Shown here: piece after piece, positions 49,624 through 60,231 of the stretch
How positions within the stretch are numbered: the first letter of the stretch is position 1
Layout of the letters: every line of letters starts with the position of its first letter
Assembly: GCA_047495785.1 (NCBI GenBank)
Contig: JBLDXI010000036.1
Coordinates: 930,001-994,000, forward strand
Length of the DNA stretch: 64,000 nucleotides
Direction of reading: 5' to 3'
DNA from: Lepidodermella squamata
Lineage: Eukaryota; Gastrotricha
Translations under genes and position numbers: made by a program
The notes under the pieces: model-generated
Told to the model about the DNA's origin: nothing
The model's database searches: none
The model's input: the letters and a program-made list of their open reading frames with translations, nothing else

Positions 49624-51897
49624 ATGAAATCTTTATTAAGATTATTTTCCGGAGTAGTTTTTTTCCTGGTATACCCGGTACATGGGGAAAATACCAGGTT
49701 GGAGATGTTTTTCGGCACAAGCTCAATCCAGGTTGCCGATCCTGCTGGGGACATATGCCCACACGTTCAAACGCTGCTCATCGACATGGTCAACAAACGA
49801 AACGATATCTTGCCCGGCTACGATTTGGTCGCCTGTAACCAGGACGAAGGGCCAGGGAGTGTTCTGCTAACCCAGCGAGTGATAGAATTCTTCAGGAAAC
49901 CGCCGGCGAATAATTCAGTAAAATCGCCTGTTATTTTCGCAGGGGCCTACACTGCTGGATGCAAATCCTTGGCGCAAATTCTTCACCACTCAAATTTGGT
50001 CGCTGTTTCGCCGGCTTGTTTATCGCCCTTTTTTACCGCCAATCGGGTAATGCTTCCGAATTTCTATCGCACCCACTTATCGGGAGAGGCTGTAGCCATG
50101 CCTAGGCTTCATTTCATCAAAACGGTCGGAGGGTGGCGAAAGATTGCGATACTTGCCAATGCCGCTTCTACGATTTTCAATTTTTACATTGCGTCATACT
50201 TCTACGATTTGGCTGTCACGAACGGCCTAGAAGTTGTGCATTACGATGCTGCTTTTGACCTGAGCGACGACCTGTTGCTAGGATTGAAGAAATCCGGTGC
50301 AAGAGTTATAGTCTATGAAATTTCTGATTTCACTAATTCTGTCCTGTTTCTATGCAAATGCTTGAGTTACGGCTTGACTGGACCTCGGTACGTTTTCATT
50401 ATGGCTGGGCTCACCTTTGGGGATCTGAGTACAAGACCCGATGTTATCGCTCCGGGGTGTACCAAGGCTACTGTCCTACAACAGTATGAATCGACTGTTT
50501 TTATCGGATCAATATGGACAAGCTTTGGGGTCGAAAATACGGGCAAAACCAGTCTAGGCTACGACACCAAGCAGTTTGACGAAATGCTTGACAGGGCGTT
50601 TCCCGATGCGAGAAAACTTTCCGGCTACGGAAGGCGTTACATCTGCCACGATCAGTTTCTCCAGGCCATTCTAACGCTGGACGGGGCTGAGAAGATTCTT
50701 AAAATGAAAAATCTATCACTCAAAGATTACGAGAAAAATCCAAAGGTCGTCATGGACGCTGCGAATGAAAGTGCAGCCTCCATCAGGTTCGTTGGCTTCA
50801 GGCAGGGTGTTATCGAGTATTCGAGTAGGCTTGAACAGGACTCGGAGCCTCAGTACATTTTCCAGTTGATACCAGAGGAAAATAGAGCTCGGATTAGCTA
50901 CGAAATCACTCTACCGCCAAACAGAACAAACGTGAGTGATGCGTCAAATTATGTTGTTCGCCGTTTTGAACCTTTCGTGTGGTACCCGGAGACTAAGCAG
51001 CCCCCGGCTGATTGGCCAGGCGAGGAAGTTGACCTAATCCACGTCCCTGAGGCTTATCTCATATTTGCTTGTGTTACGAGCGGAATAGCGACCCTCGCCC
51101 AACTGCTGGCTCTAATTTCGAAGTTGGAAATTCATAGAATTATTTTCACCCTAGCTTGCATCCTACTCAACGCAGCTTCAATTCTGTTCGCCCTGAATGT
51201 TCATACAGCAGTGGTTTGTAATATGAAATATATTTTCCTTGTAATTGGAGCAATCGTCGTCCATTTGGTTCTTTATCGCAAGCTGGCAGTTTACGTAACT
51301 GCGAAGTGCCACGCCACTATTTCCCCTCATAGCAAAATGAACACCGCAGTATATCCTCGGTTACCAGCTGAAACTGTGGTGACGAAGAGAGGTTCTTTTC
51401 GGCTGCAAATGCTTTTCGGAAATGTTGCACCCATCTTTCTCCTAATTATTTGCGTGTCTTTATTAGCTACTTGGCTCATCACCAACCCAATGGAATCACG
51501 TATTAGAATCGTCCGTATCGAGTTTGACGATGAACGTGACATTTTACGCCACGTCTACGTCGAAATATGCGAGGCTAGTGATGTTAAAGACCTGATATTC
51601 ATGATGACGTTAGCGGCGGTTGACCTAATTCCTGCAAGCGCTGCTGTTCTTTTATCCATATCCATTTCGAAAGTGAACGAGCCGGAAATCAAGCGTTATC
51701 GCATGGCCTCGCTTGTCAACTTGCCCTTAGTCATCGGAGCGATTTTCGTGATCATAGCGTCGACTAATTACGATATAACCCAGCAAATTGTAGCTTCAGC
51801 CGCATGTTTGAATATTTCGGGTCTGACCAGTATTTTCGTACTTTTTTCAGATAAATTTTTAGTGATTTTCCGTCGATTAATAACATTTATGAAGTGA
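49624..51897 (+). CDS. GABA-B-like class C GPCR, single exon
   Basis: 757 codons in one uninterrupted frame. An N-terminal signal peptide (MKSLLRLFSGVVFFLVYPVHG) is followed by a periplasmic-binding-like Venus-flytrap region (about 25-470). Seven hydrophobic helices follow, at roughly 476-497, 505-523, 533-553, 601-619, 656-678, 693-712 and 722-741. Cys near 531 (VVCNMKY) and Cys in the second extracellular loop (EICEA) can form the class C disulfide. Segments such as LLATWLITNPME match the GABA-B receptor pattern, and there is no Cys-rich linker, which also fits GABA-B rather than glutamate receptors. The cytoplasmic tail is only about 16 residues, so the coiled coil of typical GABA-B subunits is missing. 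Ligand unknown. Lack of introns in a gene-split neighbourhood suggests retroposition or intron loss. Confidence 0.78.
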   Translation: MKSLLRLFSGVVFFLVYPVHGENTRLEMFFGTSSIQVADPAGDICPHVQTLLIDMVNKRNDILPGYDLVACNQDEGPGSVLLTQRVIEFFRKPPANNSVKSPVIFAGAYTAGCKSLAQILHHSNLVAVSPACLSPFFTANRVMLPNFYRTHLSGEAVAMPRLHFIKTVGGWRKIAILANAASTIFNFYIASYFYDLAVTNGLEVVHYDAAFDLSDDLLLGLKKSGARVIVYEISDFTNSVLFLCKCLSYGLTGPRYVFIMAGLTFGDLSTRPDVIAPGCTKATVLQQYESTVFIGSIWTSFGVENTGKTSLGYDTKQFDEMLDRAFPDARKLSGYGRRYICHDQFLQAILTLDGAEKILKMKNLSLKDYEKNPKVVMDAANESAASIRFVGFRQGVIEYSSRLEQDSEPQYIFQLIPEENRARISYEITLPPNRTNVSDASNYVVRRFEPFVWYPETKQPPADWPGEEVDLIHVPEAYLIFACVTSGIATLAQLLALISKLEIHRIIFTLACILLNAASILFALNVHTAVVCNMKYIFLVIGAIVVHLVLYRKLAVYVTAKCHATISPHSKMNTAVYPRLPAETVVTKRGSFRLQMLFGNVAPIFLLIICVSLLATWLITNPMESRIRIVRIEFDDERDILRHVYVEICEASDVKDLIFMMTLAAVDLIPASAAVLLSISISKVNEPEIKRYRMASLVNLPLVIGAIFVIIASTNYDITQQIVASAACLNISGLTSIFVLFSDKFLVIFRRLITFMK

Positions 51898-52071
51898 CAT
51901 GTAAGTTGCACCTGTTATCAAAGTAAATCTGGAAATTTGTCTCATTTGTTTCTCGCAAATTTTACATAATTTCAAATGAGAAATCAAGGTTCCAAGCTAC
52001 ACTATATAAGAGAATATCATGATTGGACCAGGCACCGTGAAGTATCGTTTTATTCGCTATTAACTTAATAC

Positions 52072-53883
52072 TTAATATTCATCACATTTCGGAACAGAGC
52101 ACAATCCAATTAAATCATGATCAACATAACAGAACGGCGTAGTCTGAAGCCTAGGATTTAAATTTCGGCAAAAGTTCTCAGATGCGAAAATATCGCCCTG
52201 CGGGAACGCCAAGATGCTGTACATTGTTCGAAGGTTCGCCCAATACATGCAGTCCTTTCCATCAACTGTAACAGATTTCCGCCCTTCATAGTCAAATCCA
52301 GAATTAGTGATCCGGCAATCTTTTTTCGACTCAGCTGCCCTGGCCTTGCCACATGGGGAATGAACAGCTAGTTTGAAACCATCCCCAGGCTCAGAATTGA
52401 CATTGGATTTTAATTTTACCCAGATTTTCTCTGAATTCGAGGCGAAGATTCGGCCGCTGCTTACACCACATCGGCAATACTTAGGAGCTTGATTGATTGG
52501 CGAATCATTGATCTCGACGTAGTCACCACAGGTCGATGCTAAAAAATTATTAGAAAAACCGAAAAACAATTTATGGCTTACTGTCACCGCTGCAAGGAAG
52601 ATCTGGCTGATGTTCGAAGCCGAAAATTAGCCCGTTTGAACTTTGAAGCATCCAGGTACACTCCGATCCAGCTTCGTAGGGCTTTGGGTAGTTGGGCGAG
52701 GTCAAATAAATAGTTGAACAAGGTTCGATATCAATTATTCCGCCGCATGTTGGATCTTCAGTCAAGATTGGCGGCGGGAGAGAGTCGCATTTCGAACCAG
52801 TAGCGAATTCTGAGCAGAAACAGGTTTTACAGTCCGATTTCAAAAACCCCAAATTACAGTTATCGCTCGATTTGCAATCTGTGAATACAAGGCATTTTTT
52901 TGAATTTTATAGAATTTTTTAATAGAGCTTACTTGAACACTTGTATAAGGAGTGTATTTTCATTCGATCCATAAGAGAAACTTTCACCCTTTGACCGATT
53001 GTGAATAGGTAGCGTTTGTCTTTCGGGACAATCGTGCTGGCACTCAAACTGTGCCAAATTGAGTCTAGATGCATGATTGAGCCGAAATCATACGGCAGAT
53101 CGAGTGAGTAGTTGACAGGATGAGTTTCGAACGATTGCTCCTGGCCGCTAATACAGAACAAAAATTAATCATTGAAACAGCAGTAATTAAATTACCTAAT
53201 TATGCTGTTCTCGTTTATTGAGACATAGTCATCACGGTCTGGGCGCGTAATCTCGTCTCGCTGAAATCGAAACAAGTGAAAAAGAAGATGGATATAAGCG
53301 GTAAATTAACCAGTCCCAAAACATGACCAATCTCATGAGCGAGTTTGCCAGGCTGTAAAATTTAAAGTTAAAAATGAGCTCGATTTCGGTGGGTTGAACT
53401 TACCGTTAAGCAATCCTGTCCTATCCCAACAAACTGAGTAGTAATTCCAGTCATCCCAAGGTCTGCTAAACAGCTAGAAATTTTTTGGAATTTTCCCAAT
53501 GCTGATTTTGAATATTTCTTACTGATCACCCTTTTGAAATGTTACGCTATTGGTTTCGTGAATCTCTGCAGAATTTTCAAATTCTTCGAACGAGATGCAC
53601 GAGTCTGCCCAAAGGCCTAACCCTGCTCTAACGATTTCCTTCCAAGCTTCAGCTAAAAAACCCAGGAAATTACGGAAAATTGTGTAAATCCTCAATAAAA
53701 TTTACGAAAGTCCTGCTCGAAGCTGTATTTGATAGGAAAACTCGACCATAACTTTGGCGACTCGCCTTCCTGAAAGCAGATTAATTCAGAGCGTTCAGTC
53801 GTAAAATTCCCAGTTCTCACCCCTCCGAAAGTGAATACAAAACTTAACGCTAATACAACCAGAAAATAAATCGTGAAATTCAT
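52072..53883 (-). CDS. Astacin-EGF-CUB-kringle secreted protein with altered zinc site
   Basis: Eight exons: 53883-53706, 53652-53523, 53473-53404, 53352-53311, 53260-53196, 53147-52933, 52878-52582 and 52538-52072, giving 487 residues. The chosen ATG starts a signal peptide (MNFTIYFLVVLALSFVFTF). The astacin domain (about 45-233) has HEIGHVLGLRD at 132-142 followed by RPDRDDYV, and SIMHL at 185-189. Astacins normally have HExxHxxGxxH and a Met-turn SxMHY. Here the third zinc His is Asp and the Met-turn Tyr is Leu, while the catalytic Glu133 is kept. An EGF-like segment (234-262), a CUB domain (PNYPKPYEAGSECTW, then CGDYVEI) and a C-terminal kringle-like domain (CRITNSGFDYEGRKS ... FCRNLN ... 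CSVPKC) follow. No ordinary propeptide with an aspartate switch is evident. It could be a weakened enzyme, an Asp-ligand variant or a pseudoprotease. Confidence 0.82.
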
Positions 53884-54005
53884 TGTAATAAAAGTCGAAA
53901 ATATAGTATTTTGAGCACTCGATATCAAACATTTTATTGATTTCTCCAGCAAAAAATACTCCATTCATACATTATCGTCGCAGTGAAAAAAAACAAGATC
54001 ATATT

Positions 54006-55094
54006 CTAGAATGAATCAGGATAGAACGGTGCGTTTCTGCTAATGTAATCGAGCCAGTCTTTACCCCACGATTGACTAGAATACTGAACAGTGAACGACT
54101 CTTTGCCAAACTTCGCTTTGCATAGCTCCTCGCTGAAATCAGGCGAACGGCCCTCGCAAACCCTGCCAATACTCTCAGACTTCTGCGCCCAAGAGTAGGG
54201 CTGAAGAACCTTCGATGGGAATACTTTCAGATCGTAAATATCATTTGAGACCTTTTTCGGCGAGGCATCGGTATCAACCCCTGTCATTTGTTTAGAAGTA
54301 GCCATATAGGTCTCAATTGCGTTGAAAAATCCTATAGGGCCAGTTACGAATTCGGGCTTTGTCCCGGGTAGCGGGAACTTTTTCCGCTGGTAAAGGAATT
54401 GAGATAAGGCGATCGAAAATAGAAGATGGCCAGGTTTTGCTAACATAATCGAAGCTGGTAGAAAGTGCTTGCTATGCACATCTTTGAACTCATCCATCAT
54501 ATAGCCCAATAGAACAGGCTTCTCGGCTTGATCGATCAAAGGATCTATAGGTTGAAGAGGTTCAGTATCGAGATCAGCGTACATCCCGCCGTATCGATGC
54601 ATGTAGAGAATCCGGCTGACGTCAGATCGCATGACGCCAACTTGAAGATTGTCGTAAAAGTCCAAATACCAAGGATAGCCGCGCTGGACCAGTTTCCTAT
54701 TCATTTCATCCGTCCATAGCACGTGCGTCCAATGCGGGTGCATTTTCATCCAATTCGATCGGTATTTCGTGTACTTTTCGGGCAATGTGTCGTTCGTTTT
54801 CCAGGTTTGATGTAGAATTTTCGGGATTTTCGATGAATTTTTCGCAGCTACTCGGATTAACAAAGCGTCTAATTCGTCGAATTCTTCATCACCTTGGCAA
54901 GAAATCGGCTGTTGCGCCTCGCTTTGGGCCTCAGTTGTAGGTCTGCTAATGTTGCCATTAGCCACATGGACCTCGATATGGCTTCCCCAACTTAATCGAT
55001 GACTTTGCTGGCCGAAAATGAAAGCAGAAATCAGGAAGCCAATAGAAAAACTAGCTAATACTGTGAGCAGTGAGACCAGTGGGGGCGCATTCAT
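54006..55094 (-). CDS. GT32-type glycosyltransferase, type II membrane protein
   Basis: 362 residues in one exon. A short cytosolic N terminus and a signal anchor (about 6-28) indicate a Golgi type II topology. The catalytic core has KIPKILHQTW (89-98), the motif of GT32 sugar transferases (DXD sugar-binding region), and GGMYADLDTE with the DxD at 174-176 that binds the nucleotide-sugar metal. The substrate cannot be told; relatives include alpha-1,4-GlcNAc and alpha-1,4-Gal transferases and fungal mannosyltransferases. The core is almost identical to the plus-strand gene at 58232-59224, but the N-terminal stem is longer and different. It starts 735 nt downstream of the prolyl hydroxylase gene on the same strand and ends 122 nt before the astacin ATG, so co-transcription is possible. 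Confidence 0.85.
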   Translation of the reverse strand: MNAPPLVSLLTVLASFSIGFLISAFIFGQQSHRLSWGSHIEVHVANGNISRPTTEAQSEAQQPISCQGDEEFDELDALLIRVAAKNSSKIPKILHQTWKTNDTLPEKYTKYRSNWMKMHPHWTHVLWTDEMNRKLVQRGYPWYLDFYDNLQVGVMRSDVSRILYMHRYGGMYADLDTEPLQPIDPLIDQAEKPVLLGYMMDEFKDVHSKHFLPASIMLAKPGHLLFSIALSQFLYQRKKFPLPGTKPEFVTGPIGFFNAIETYMATSKQMTGVDTDASPKKVSNDIYDLKVFPSKVLQPYSWAQKSESIGRVCEGRSPDFSEELCKAKFGKESFTVQYSSQSWGKDWLDYISRNAPFYPDSF

Positions 55095-55829
55095 TTATTT
55101 ACGAGCATGAAAAGTTTTTCGCATGTAATGTTGCAAAGCTCGGTGCATTAAAGTCGCTTACTTACACACACATGTACAAACACACGTCTTAAGAATTTAA
55201 GCGGCTTTTGTTAAATATTTTATGCGCCGTGACACGTAGTAGTAAAGTAATGATACTAACGGCATAAATAATATAGCCTAGCGTTGATAAATATACAGGT
55301 TGATAAATACAGTGCTGAACAGCTATAATCGTGCGGTCATCTCGCAATTTTCGGCTCTACTGAGAAATGGGAAATACTTGCAAAGGACCAGGGAAAGGGT
55401 TAGTGTTGGGGTTTCCGTATTCTTTCGCCCAACCAAGTTTTGAATTTGTTTTCGACGCGGGGAAGTCGTGGGTAAACACATTTTCCGAATACGCAACTAG
55501 GCTTATGCATCCTTCTCTCGTTGTAGCCAGCCTTTAAGATGATTTCTTCAAGAATTTTCCGCTCCGGCATGGAATCATTGTTAGCAGGTTAGTTGAACGG
55601 CTATCATCAAATCCTCTTCGATAGGACATTAAAGGGCACTTGGGGTGAAATCTTGTGGAACTTATGGACAAGGTTTTCGAACTATTTTTACGAGTAATTG
55701 AACAAGTGTTGAATGATTTCTTTTTAAAATTGACGAAAACTGAAGATTTATTCATTTCAGGACAACATCTTGTTTACGAAAAAATTTGGAAAACAACATT
55801 CAAAAAATCAGATTTTGAGCATTGAGCAT
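55095..55829. other. Spacer between GT32 and prolyl hydroxylase genes
   Basis: No gene could be supported. It should contain the 3' UTR of the prolyl hydroxylase gene and the 5' region of the GT32 gene. Confidence 0.4.
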
Positions 55830-57270
55830 TCATTTTACTAGCAGGTCGTCAACTCTTGGCCAAATGGGCGCTTCATAAGGAAGCTGACCAGGGTACTTGT
55901 AATCGACGGGTTTCATCCTCGCCCAATCAGGCTGATCAAAATCTTCAAGATAAAACAGCTTAGTTTGATTTTTCAGGCATTTCCTGTAATGCAATTGAGC
56001 TCTGAAACGAAACAGCATCCTAGCTATCCATTTGTGGCCGTGGATGATCGGACAACCGCCGTGGCTTGTCTTCTCGTGGAAGATTTCATCTCGCTTCATG
56101 TTGTACCAAAACAGACCGGCGCCTTTCTCAGCTTCGAAAACAATATTTAAAAGCTGGAAAAAGGTTTGCCCGCCTTGCTCGACGTCATTGAAGTAGATCA
56201 GCAGCGTAGCTAGTCGATCGCCATGTTCGGCGTCAATCTCTGGTTGGATTTTGTCGTAGTGGGGCAGAAAATGGCCCAGGGCTTCATAAGTATTAACCTT
56301 AAGGAAGAAATAATCCGAAAAAATCCAAAAATTATTCGAAGTGCTCAGATATCAAATTTTTACCTGGTATTTCTCTGTTCCTGTTAAGGCGTCCATGCCG
56401 AAAATTGCTCCTATCCTCCTCGTCACATTAAGCATTCGATCGGTCTCAAATTGAGCGTAGCGACTGAAGCGCACAGATGCATCCACAATGTACTGAACCT
56501 TGCCATCTTTCAGGGCGTTATATCCAACCGGTTTCAGGTTAGGCCTTGCGAGTTCCATGAACCCATCTATCGCTTTCTGTCTCAACAAATCGTGGATTAC
56601 AACAATAAGTGGGTCTAGACTGAGAACTTCCTCCCGAGCCGGTGAGTAGGTTAAAAGAGGGTGCCTGTTTCTATCCGCGAACCTGCAAAACAATTTCGGA
56701 TCTTCGTGAAGTTTCTTGAGCTTCGCCTCTTTTCGACAAATTTCGTAGTCAGGAATCTGCAGAACCTTTTCAGCTAACTTTGATTTCTCCTCATTTGTTA
56801 GTTCCTCCAGAGATTGAGCTGACGTCTGAGAATGGAAAATCAGACCTTCGAATGTTGAACCCAGACTGTCTTACCTGAAAAATTTGTGCTGCAAGTTGTT
56901 CGGCATTGTAGTCCCTCCGACTTAGTAAAGTATCTTTATCGTTTTCCGATAAGTTTCCCCCATCTTCGAGGATTTTATCAATGTACTGTATAGCCTCCTC
57001 GTGCAGTTCTAAGACACCCGCAAGCTGTGATAGTGTGTCAAGAAGTTCGATGTAGCTTATTTGAGATTTATGGCCATTCTTAATGGCTTCTTCATGAAGG
57101 CGCAAGGCTAGTTTCGCTGCTTCGTAGCTGTCATTGTACCGTTTTTCTCGAATCAATGATTGAGCGCGAGAGAGAAGTTGCTGCTCGTTCTCTTTTTCGA
57201 GTGATGCTGTTACAGCTAATAGATAATAAGCTAGGATGAAAAATGCAGGTAAACTTCTCATATTACACAT
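55830..57270 (-). CDS. Prolyl 4-hydroxylase alpha subunit-like
   Basis: Three exons, 57270-56875, 56825-56364 and 56297-55830, all joining in phase 0, giving 441 residues. A signal peptide (MCNMRSLPAFFILAYYLLAV) is followed by a helical region with TPR-like character (about 25-130), then a 2-oxoglutarate/iron dioxygenase domain. Iron ligands of the family are visible: His299 and Asp301 in LPHYD, and His365 in SHGGCP, with the 2-oxoglutarate-binding Lys375 in HKW ten residues later. In animals the alpha subunit pairs with protein disulfide isomerase in the ER and hydroxylates proline in collagen-like chains. This protein is shorter than vertebrate alpha subunits (about 530 residues), mainly at the N-terminal part. 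It has no C-terminal KDEL-like signal, as expected for an alpha subunit. Confidence 0.87.
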
Positions 57271-58231
57271 TAAATGCGCTATGAATGATAGCTTATGCCT
57301 TAATATGTGAGGGGTGTTGTCATTACGGCGAGAAAATTACATGCACCTAACACCCTTATTGAGTCATGACAACAAGTATCAATATAATGCTTCAAAAGAA
57401 TGGAAGGGATAACATATGCCTTGTTCTTAACCGAATCCCTATCACCGGAAAGGTTATTTAGGATGTGTCTAATTTACAGACATATAACGTGGAGTTTTCA
57501 ATCAGGTGGAAATTTGAAAATCGGTGACTATTGCGGAGCTCCAAGGCAGGGGCGTAGCCAGGTTTTTTTCGGTCACCATATGACCTAGATAGCAGATAAC
57601 CAAAAGCGGTAACCAGTTACAAATTGTCCACAAATCGTCCAACTTTTAACGCATTATTAGCCCATTTTCAGCTTTTCAGTTTCTCGTAAAAGTCAACGCC
57701 ACTAATTCAAATATGAATTTTGAATTTTGAGGTACCGTATTTCATCCTACCTCAAATAATTAACCCCCTCAAATTACAGCTCCAGAAATGTGTTCCAGTA
57801 GCCCGCTAACTATAATCGCCCATCCCAACTCCATGGATAAAAGCCCCCTCGAATAATTTCCCGATTTTTTTTCCATTTTTTTCGAGTTTGGAAAAAAATC
57901 GCTATTATTCGATAAAATACAGTAGGTACTTCGAGGCGAGCTCATTTTGTCTTAAACCCCAAAACTAATTAGTTCATGGCCAACATTTATATAGAACGCG
58001 CGACAATTTTCACTGTCTGAAAATAGGCCACTACGCGATTACACTTCGTGCGTGAAACATAACGATATAGAGTAAAGCTAAGAGACATAACGCGCGCATG
58101 CCAATCCTCTTGGCAATCTCAGATGAGAAAGCCTTAGGCGATTAGAGGGGCTTATGTACACATGTGCTAAAACAAGTGTGCCCTCGCTCTAGCAGGACGA
58201 TTCCTGATTTCTGCTTCCATACTTAACTTAG
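57271..58231. other. Divergent spacer between prolyl hydroxylase and GT32 (+)
   Basis: Probably holds the promoters of both divergent genes. CAGGGGCGTAGCCAGG at about 57547-57562 resembles a common hAT MITE terminus, but no partner end was found. A 62-codon frame at 57400-57588 has no supporting features. Confidence 0.4.
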
Positions 58232-59224
58232 ATGAAGCCTTCGCTTCCAAAAATAGTTGTGACTGTCATTTCCGTAATATTAATAGCATTTTTCATGTTG
58301 AAGCAGCAAACAGGCTCAGACAAAACTTGTCAAAGCAAATCTGATATTCTATTCGATGAATTGGACGCAATGCTACTCCGAGCAGCCACGGCAAATTCTT
58401 CGAAAATACCTAAAATCCTGCATCAAACCTGGAAATCGAAGAAATTGCCGCCAAAGTACGATAAATACCGGTCGAATTGGATGAAAATGCACCCGCATTG
58501 GACGCATGTCCTCTGGACGGATGAAATGAATAGGAAATTGGTCCAGCGCGGCTATCCTTGGTATTTGGACTTTTACGACAATCTCCAAGTTGGCGTAATG
58601 CGATCTGACGTAAGCCGGATTCTCTACATGCATAGATACGGCGGGATGTACGCTGATCTCGACACTGAACCTCTCCAACCTATTGATCCTCTGATCGAAC
58701 AAGCCGAGAAGCCTGTTCTCTTGGGTTACATGATGGATGAGTACAAAGGCATGGAGAGTAAACACTTCCTACCACCTTCAATCATGCTAGCTAAACCTGG
58801 CCATTTGCTGTTCTCAACTGCTTTGAGCCAAATTCTTTACCAAAGGAAAAAGCATCCACAAACTGGAACAAGACCTGAATTCATAACTGGCCCTATCGCG
58901 TTTTTCAATGCAATCGAGACTTACATGGCCACATATCAGCAAATAACGGGAGAGAAAACGGACGCTTCGCCGAAAAAGTTATCCAATGATATTTACGATC
59001 TCAAGATTTTTCCATCAAAAGTTCTACAGCCGTACTCATGGAAGCAAAAATCTGAGGAGATTGGTAGAGTTTGCGAGGGAAGTTCGCCTCAGTTCAATTC
59101 AGACCTGTGCAAGTCGAAATTCGGAGCGGAATCGTTTACTGTTCAGTATTCAAGCCAATCTTGGGGCTCGGACTGGTTGAAATTTTCGAAAAACCATGAA
59201 ACTCACAATCCTGAATCGTATTAA
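58232..59224 (+). CDS. GT32-type glycosyltransferase, type II membrane protein
   Basis: 330 residues, intronless. Signal anchor at about 8-23 (IVVTVISVILIAFFML), short stem, then the GT32 core with KIPKILHQTW (58-67) and DxD in GGMYADLDTE (DLD 142-144). From about residue 79 to 165 it is nearly identical, also at silent sites, to the minus-strand gene at 54006-55094. The two form an inverted pair around the prolyl hydroxylase gene. Relative to that gene the stem is about 32 residues shorter. The ATG follows directly after a pyrimidine-rich tract ending TTAACTTAG, which looks like a splice acceptor and could be a trans-splice site. Its 3' end faces the ankyrin gene 88 nt away. Confidence 0.86.
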   Translation: MKPSLPKIVVTVISVILIAFFMLKQQTGSDKTCQSKSDILFDELDAMLLRAATANSSKIPKILHQTWKSKKLPPKYDKYRSNWMKMHPHWTHVLWTDEMNRKLVQRGYPWYLDFYDNLQVGVMRSDVSRILYMHRYGGMYADLDTEPLQPIDPLIEQAEKPVLLGYMMDEYKGMESKHFLPPSIMLAKPGHLLFSTALSQILYQRKKHPQTGTRPEFITGPIAFFNAIETYMATYQQITGEKTDASPKKLSNDIYDLKIFPSKVLQPYSWKQKSEEIGRVCEGSSPQFNSDLCKSKFGAESFTVQYSSQSWGSDWLKFSKNHETHNPESY

Positions 59225-59312
59225 GTTTCGAATTTTTCAAATATCGAGAAAATTTGCGATTCTCCACTCAAAATGGGTTTTAATATTTATTTATTTCTGT
59301 GTTTTTGTGCGA

Positions 59313-59850
59313 TTAAATCGAGCAAGCTTTCGAAAGGACTTCCTCTAGCTTTTTATCACCATGCTTCTTCATCCATTCACAGCTCGAATATTTCTCGCTG
59401 TCCGTACTCGAGAAAGCGCATTTCGCCCCAACATCAGCATTATGCTTCAACAATCCTGTCACCATTGAATATCGCTTGAGAAAAACTGCCCGGCAAAGTG
59501 CGGTTTTCGTGCCGTCTAAAATGAAACCCCGAACATCAGCCCCGTCTTTGATTGCTTGTTTTGCCTGCTCCACGTTTTCAGCATCTATCGCTGCGATGAG
59601 GGCTTTGTTAGCATTGATCTGGGCTTGGGAAACTGTTGTTGTAGTAGCGGCGTGCGTTGTTGTGACGTTCGCCTCATGCATTGCTTTATTCAATAACCGC
59701 TTCATTCCGCCTTCTTTCATCAACGCAAAGCCAGTAGAATCTAAAACCAAGTATTTTGGGCGCTGGGTAAGATTTTGAACATTGGACTATACCTGAAACG
59801 AAAAGAACAAGAACAGCGAATCCAGAAAAGAGAACCAGTTTGTTAGACAT
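59313..59850 (-). CDS. Small secreted ankyrin-repeat protein
   Basis: Two exons, 59850-59793 and 59740-59313, separated by a 52-nt GT-AG intron, giving 161 residues. Exon 1 encodes a signal peptide (MSNKLVLFSGFAVLVLFVS). The mature part has a Thr-rich stretch (TTTHAATTTTVSQAQ) and one to two ankyrin-like units (NKALIAAIDAENVEQAKQAI; DGTKTALCRAVFLKRYSMVT) with four cysteines (CR, AKCA, SSCEW, KACSI). Ankyrin repeats are usually intracellular, so the signal peptide is unusual. Tail-to-tail with the GT32 gene. Confidence 0.72.
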
Positions 59851-60231
59851 GTTTTCCTATACTACGGAAGCTATGGTGCAAGTGATGCGAAATCAGGCAG
59901 ATGGGTTGTGAGCTGAACTAGAACAACAGCTGCTTGAAGGATTCGTGACTTGCATCCTGGAATTAAAAGCAACATCAGCTTAATTCACTGCGGTAACTCG
60001 TTACGGTTCGAGGGCGAGCGGGAATTTTGTTGCGAAACTCGCTTTAGATTCATTTTGAGTTTAACATGTTCTTACGCTGGCGATATCATCACTAAAGCGT
60101 CATTACCAAATTACGCCTCCTCCTCCTCATATTTGATCAGCTGCGCGAAAATCTTTAGAGTTAATGGTTGCCATCATAGAAAAAATTCACACGCTACAAC
60201 TCTCAGCTAAAATATTCAACTTTTTTACAAA

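Noticed and set aside
57547-57562. Lone hAT-like terminus CAGGGGCGTAGCCAGG
   Set aside because: No complementary end or target duplication was found nearby, so it is not listed as an element.
57400-57588. 62-codon frame between divergent genes
   Set aside because: No signal peptide, domain or conservation; it ends in a repeat-like terminus.
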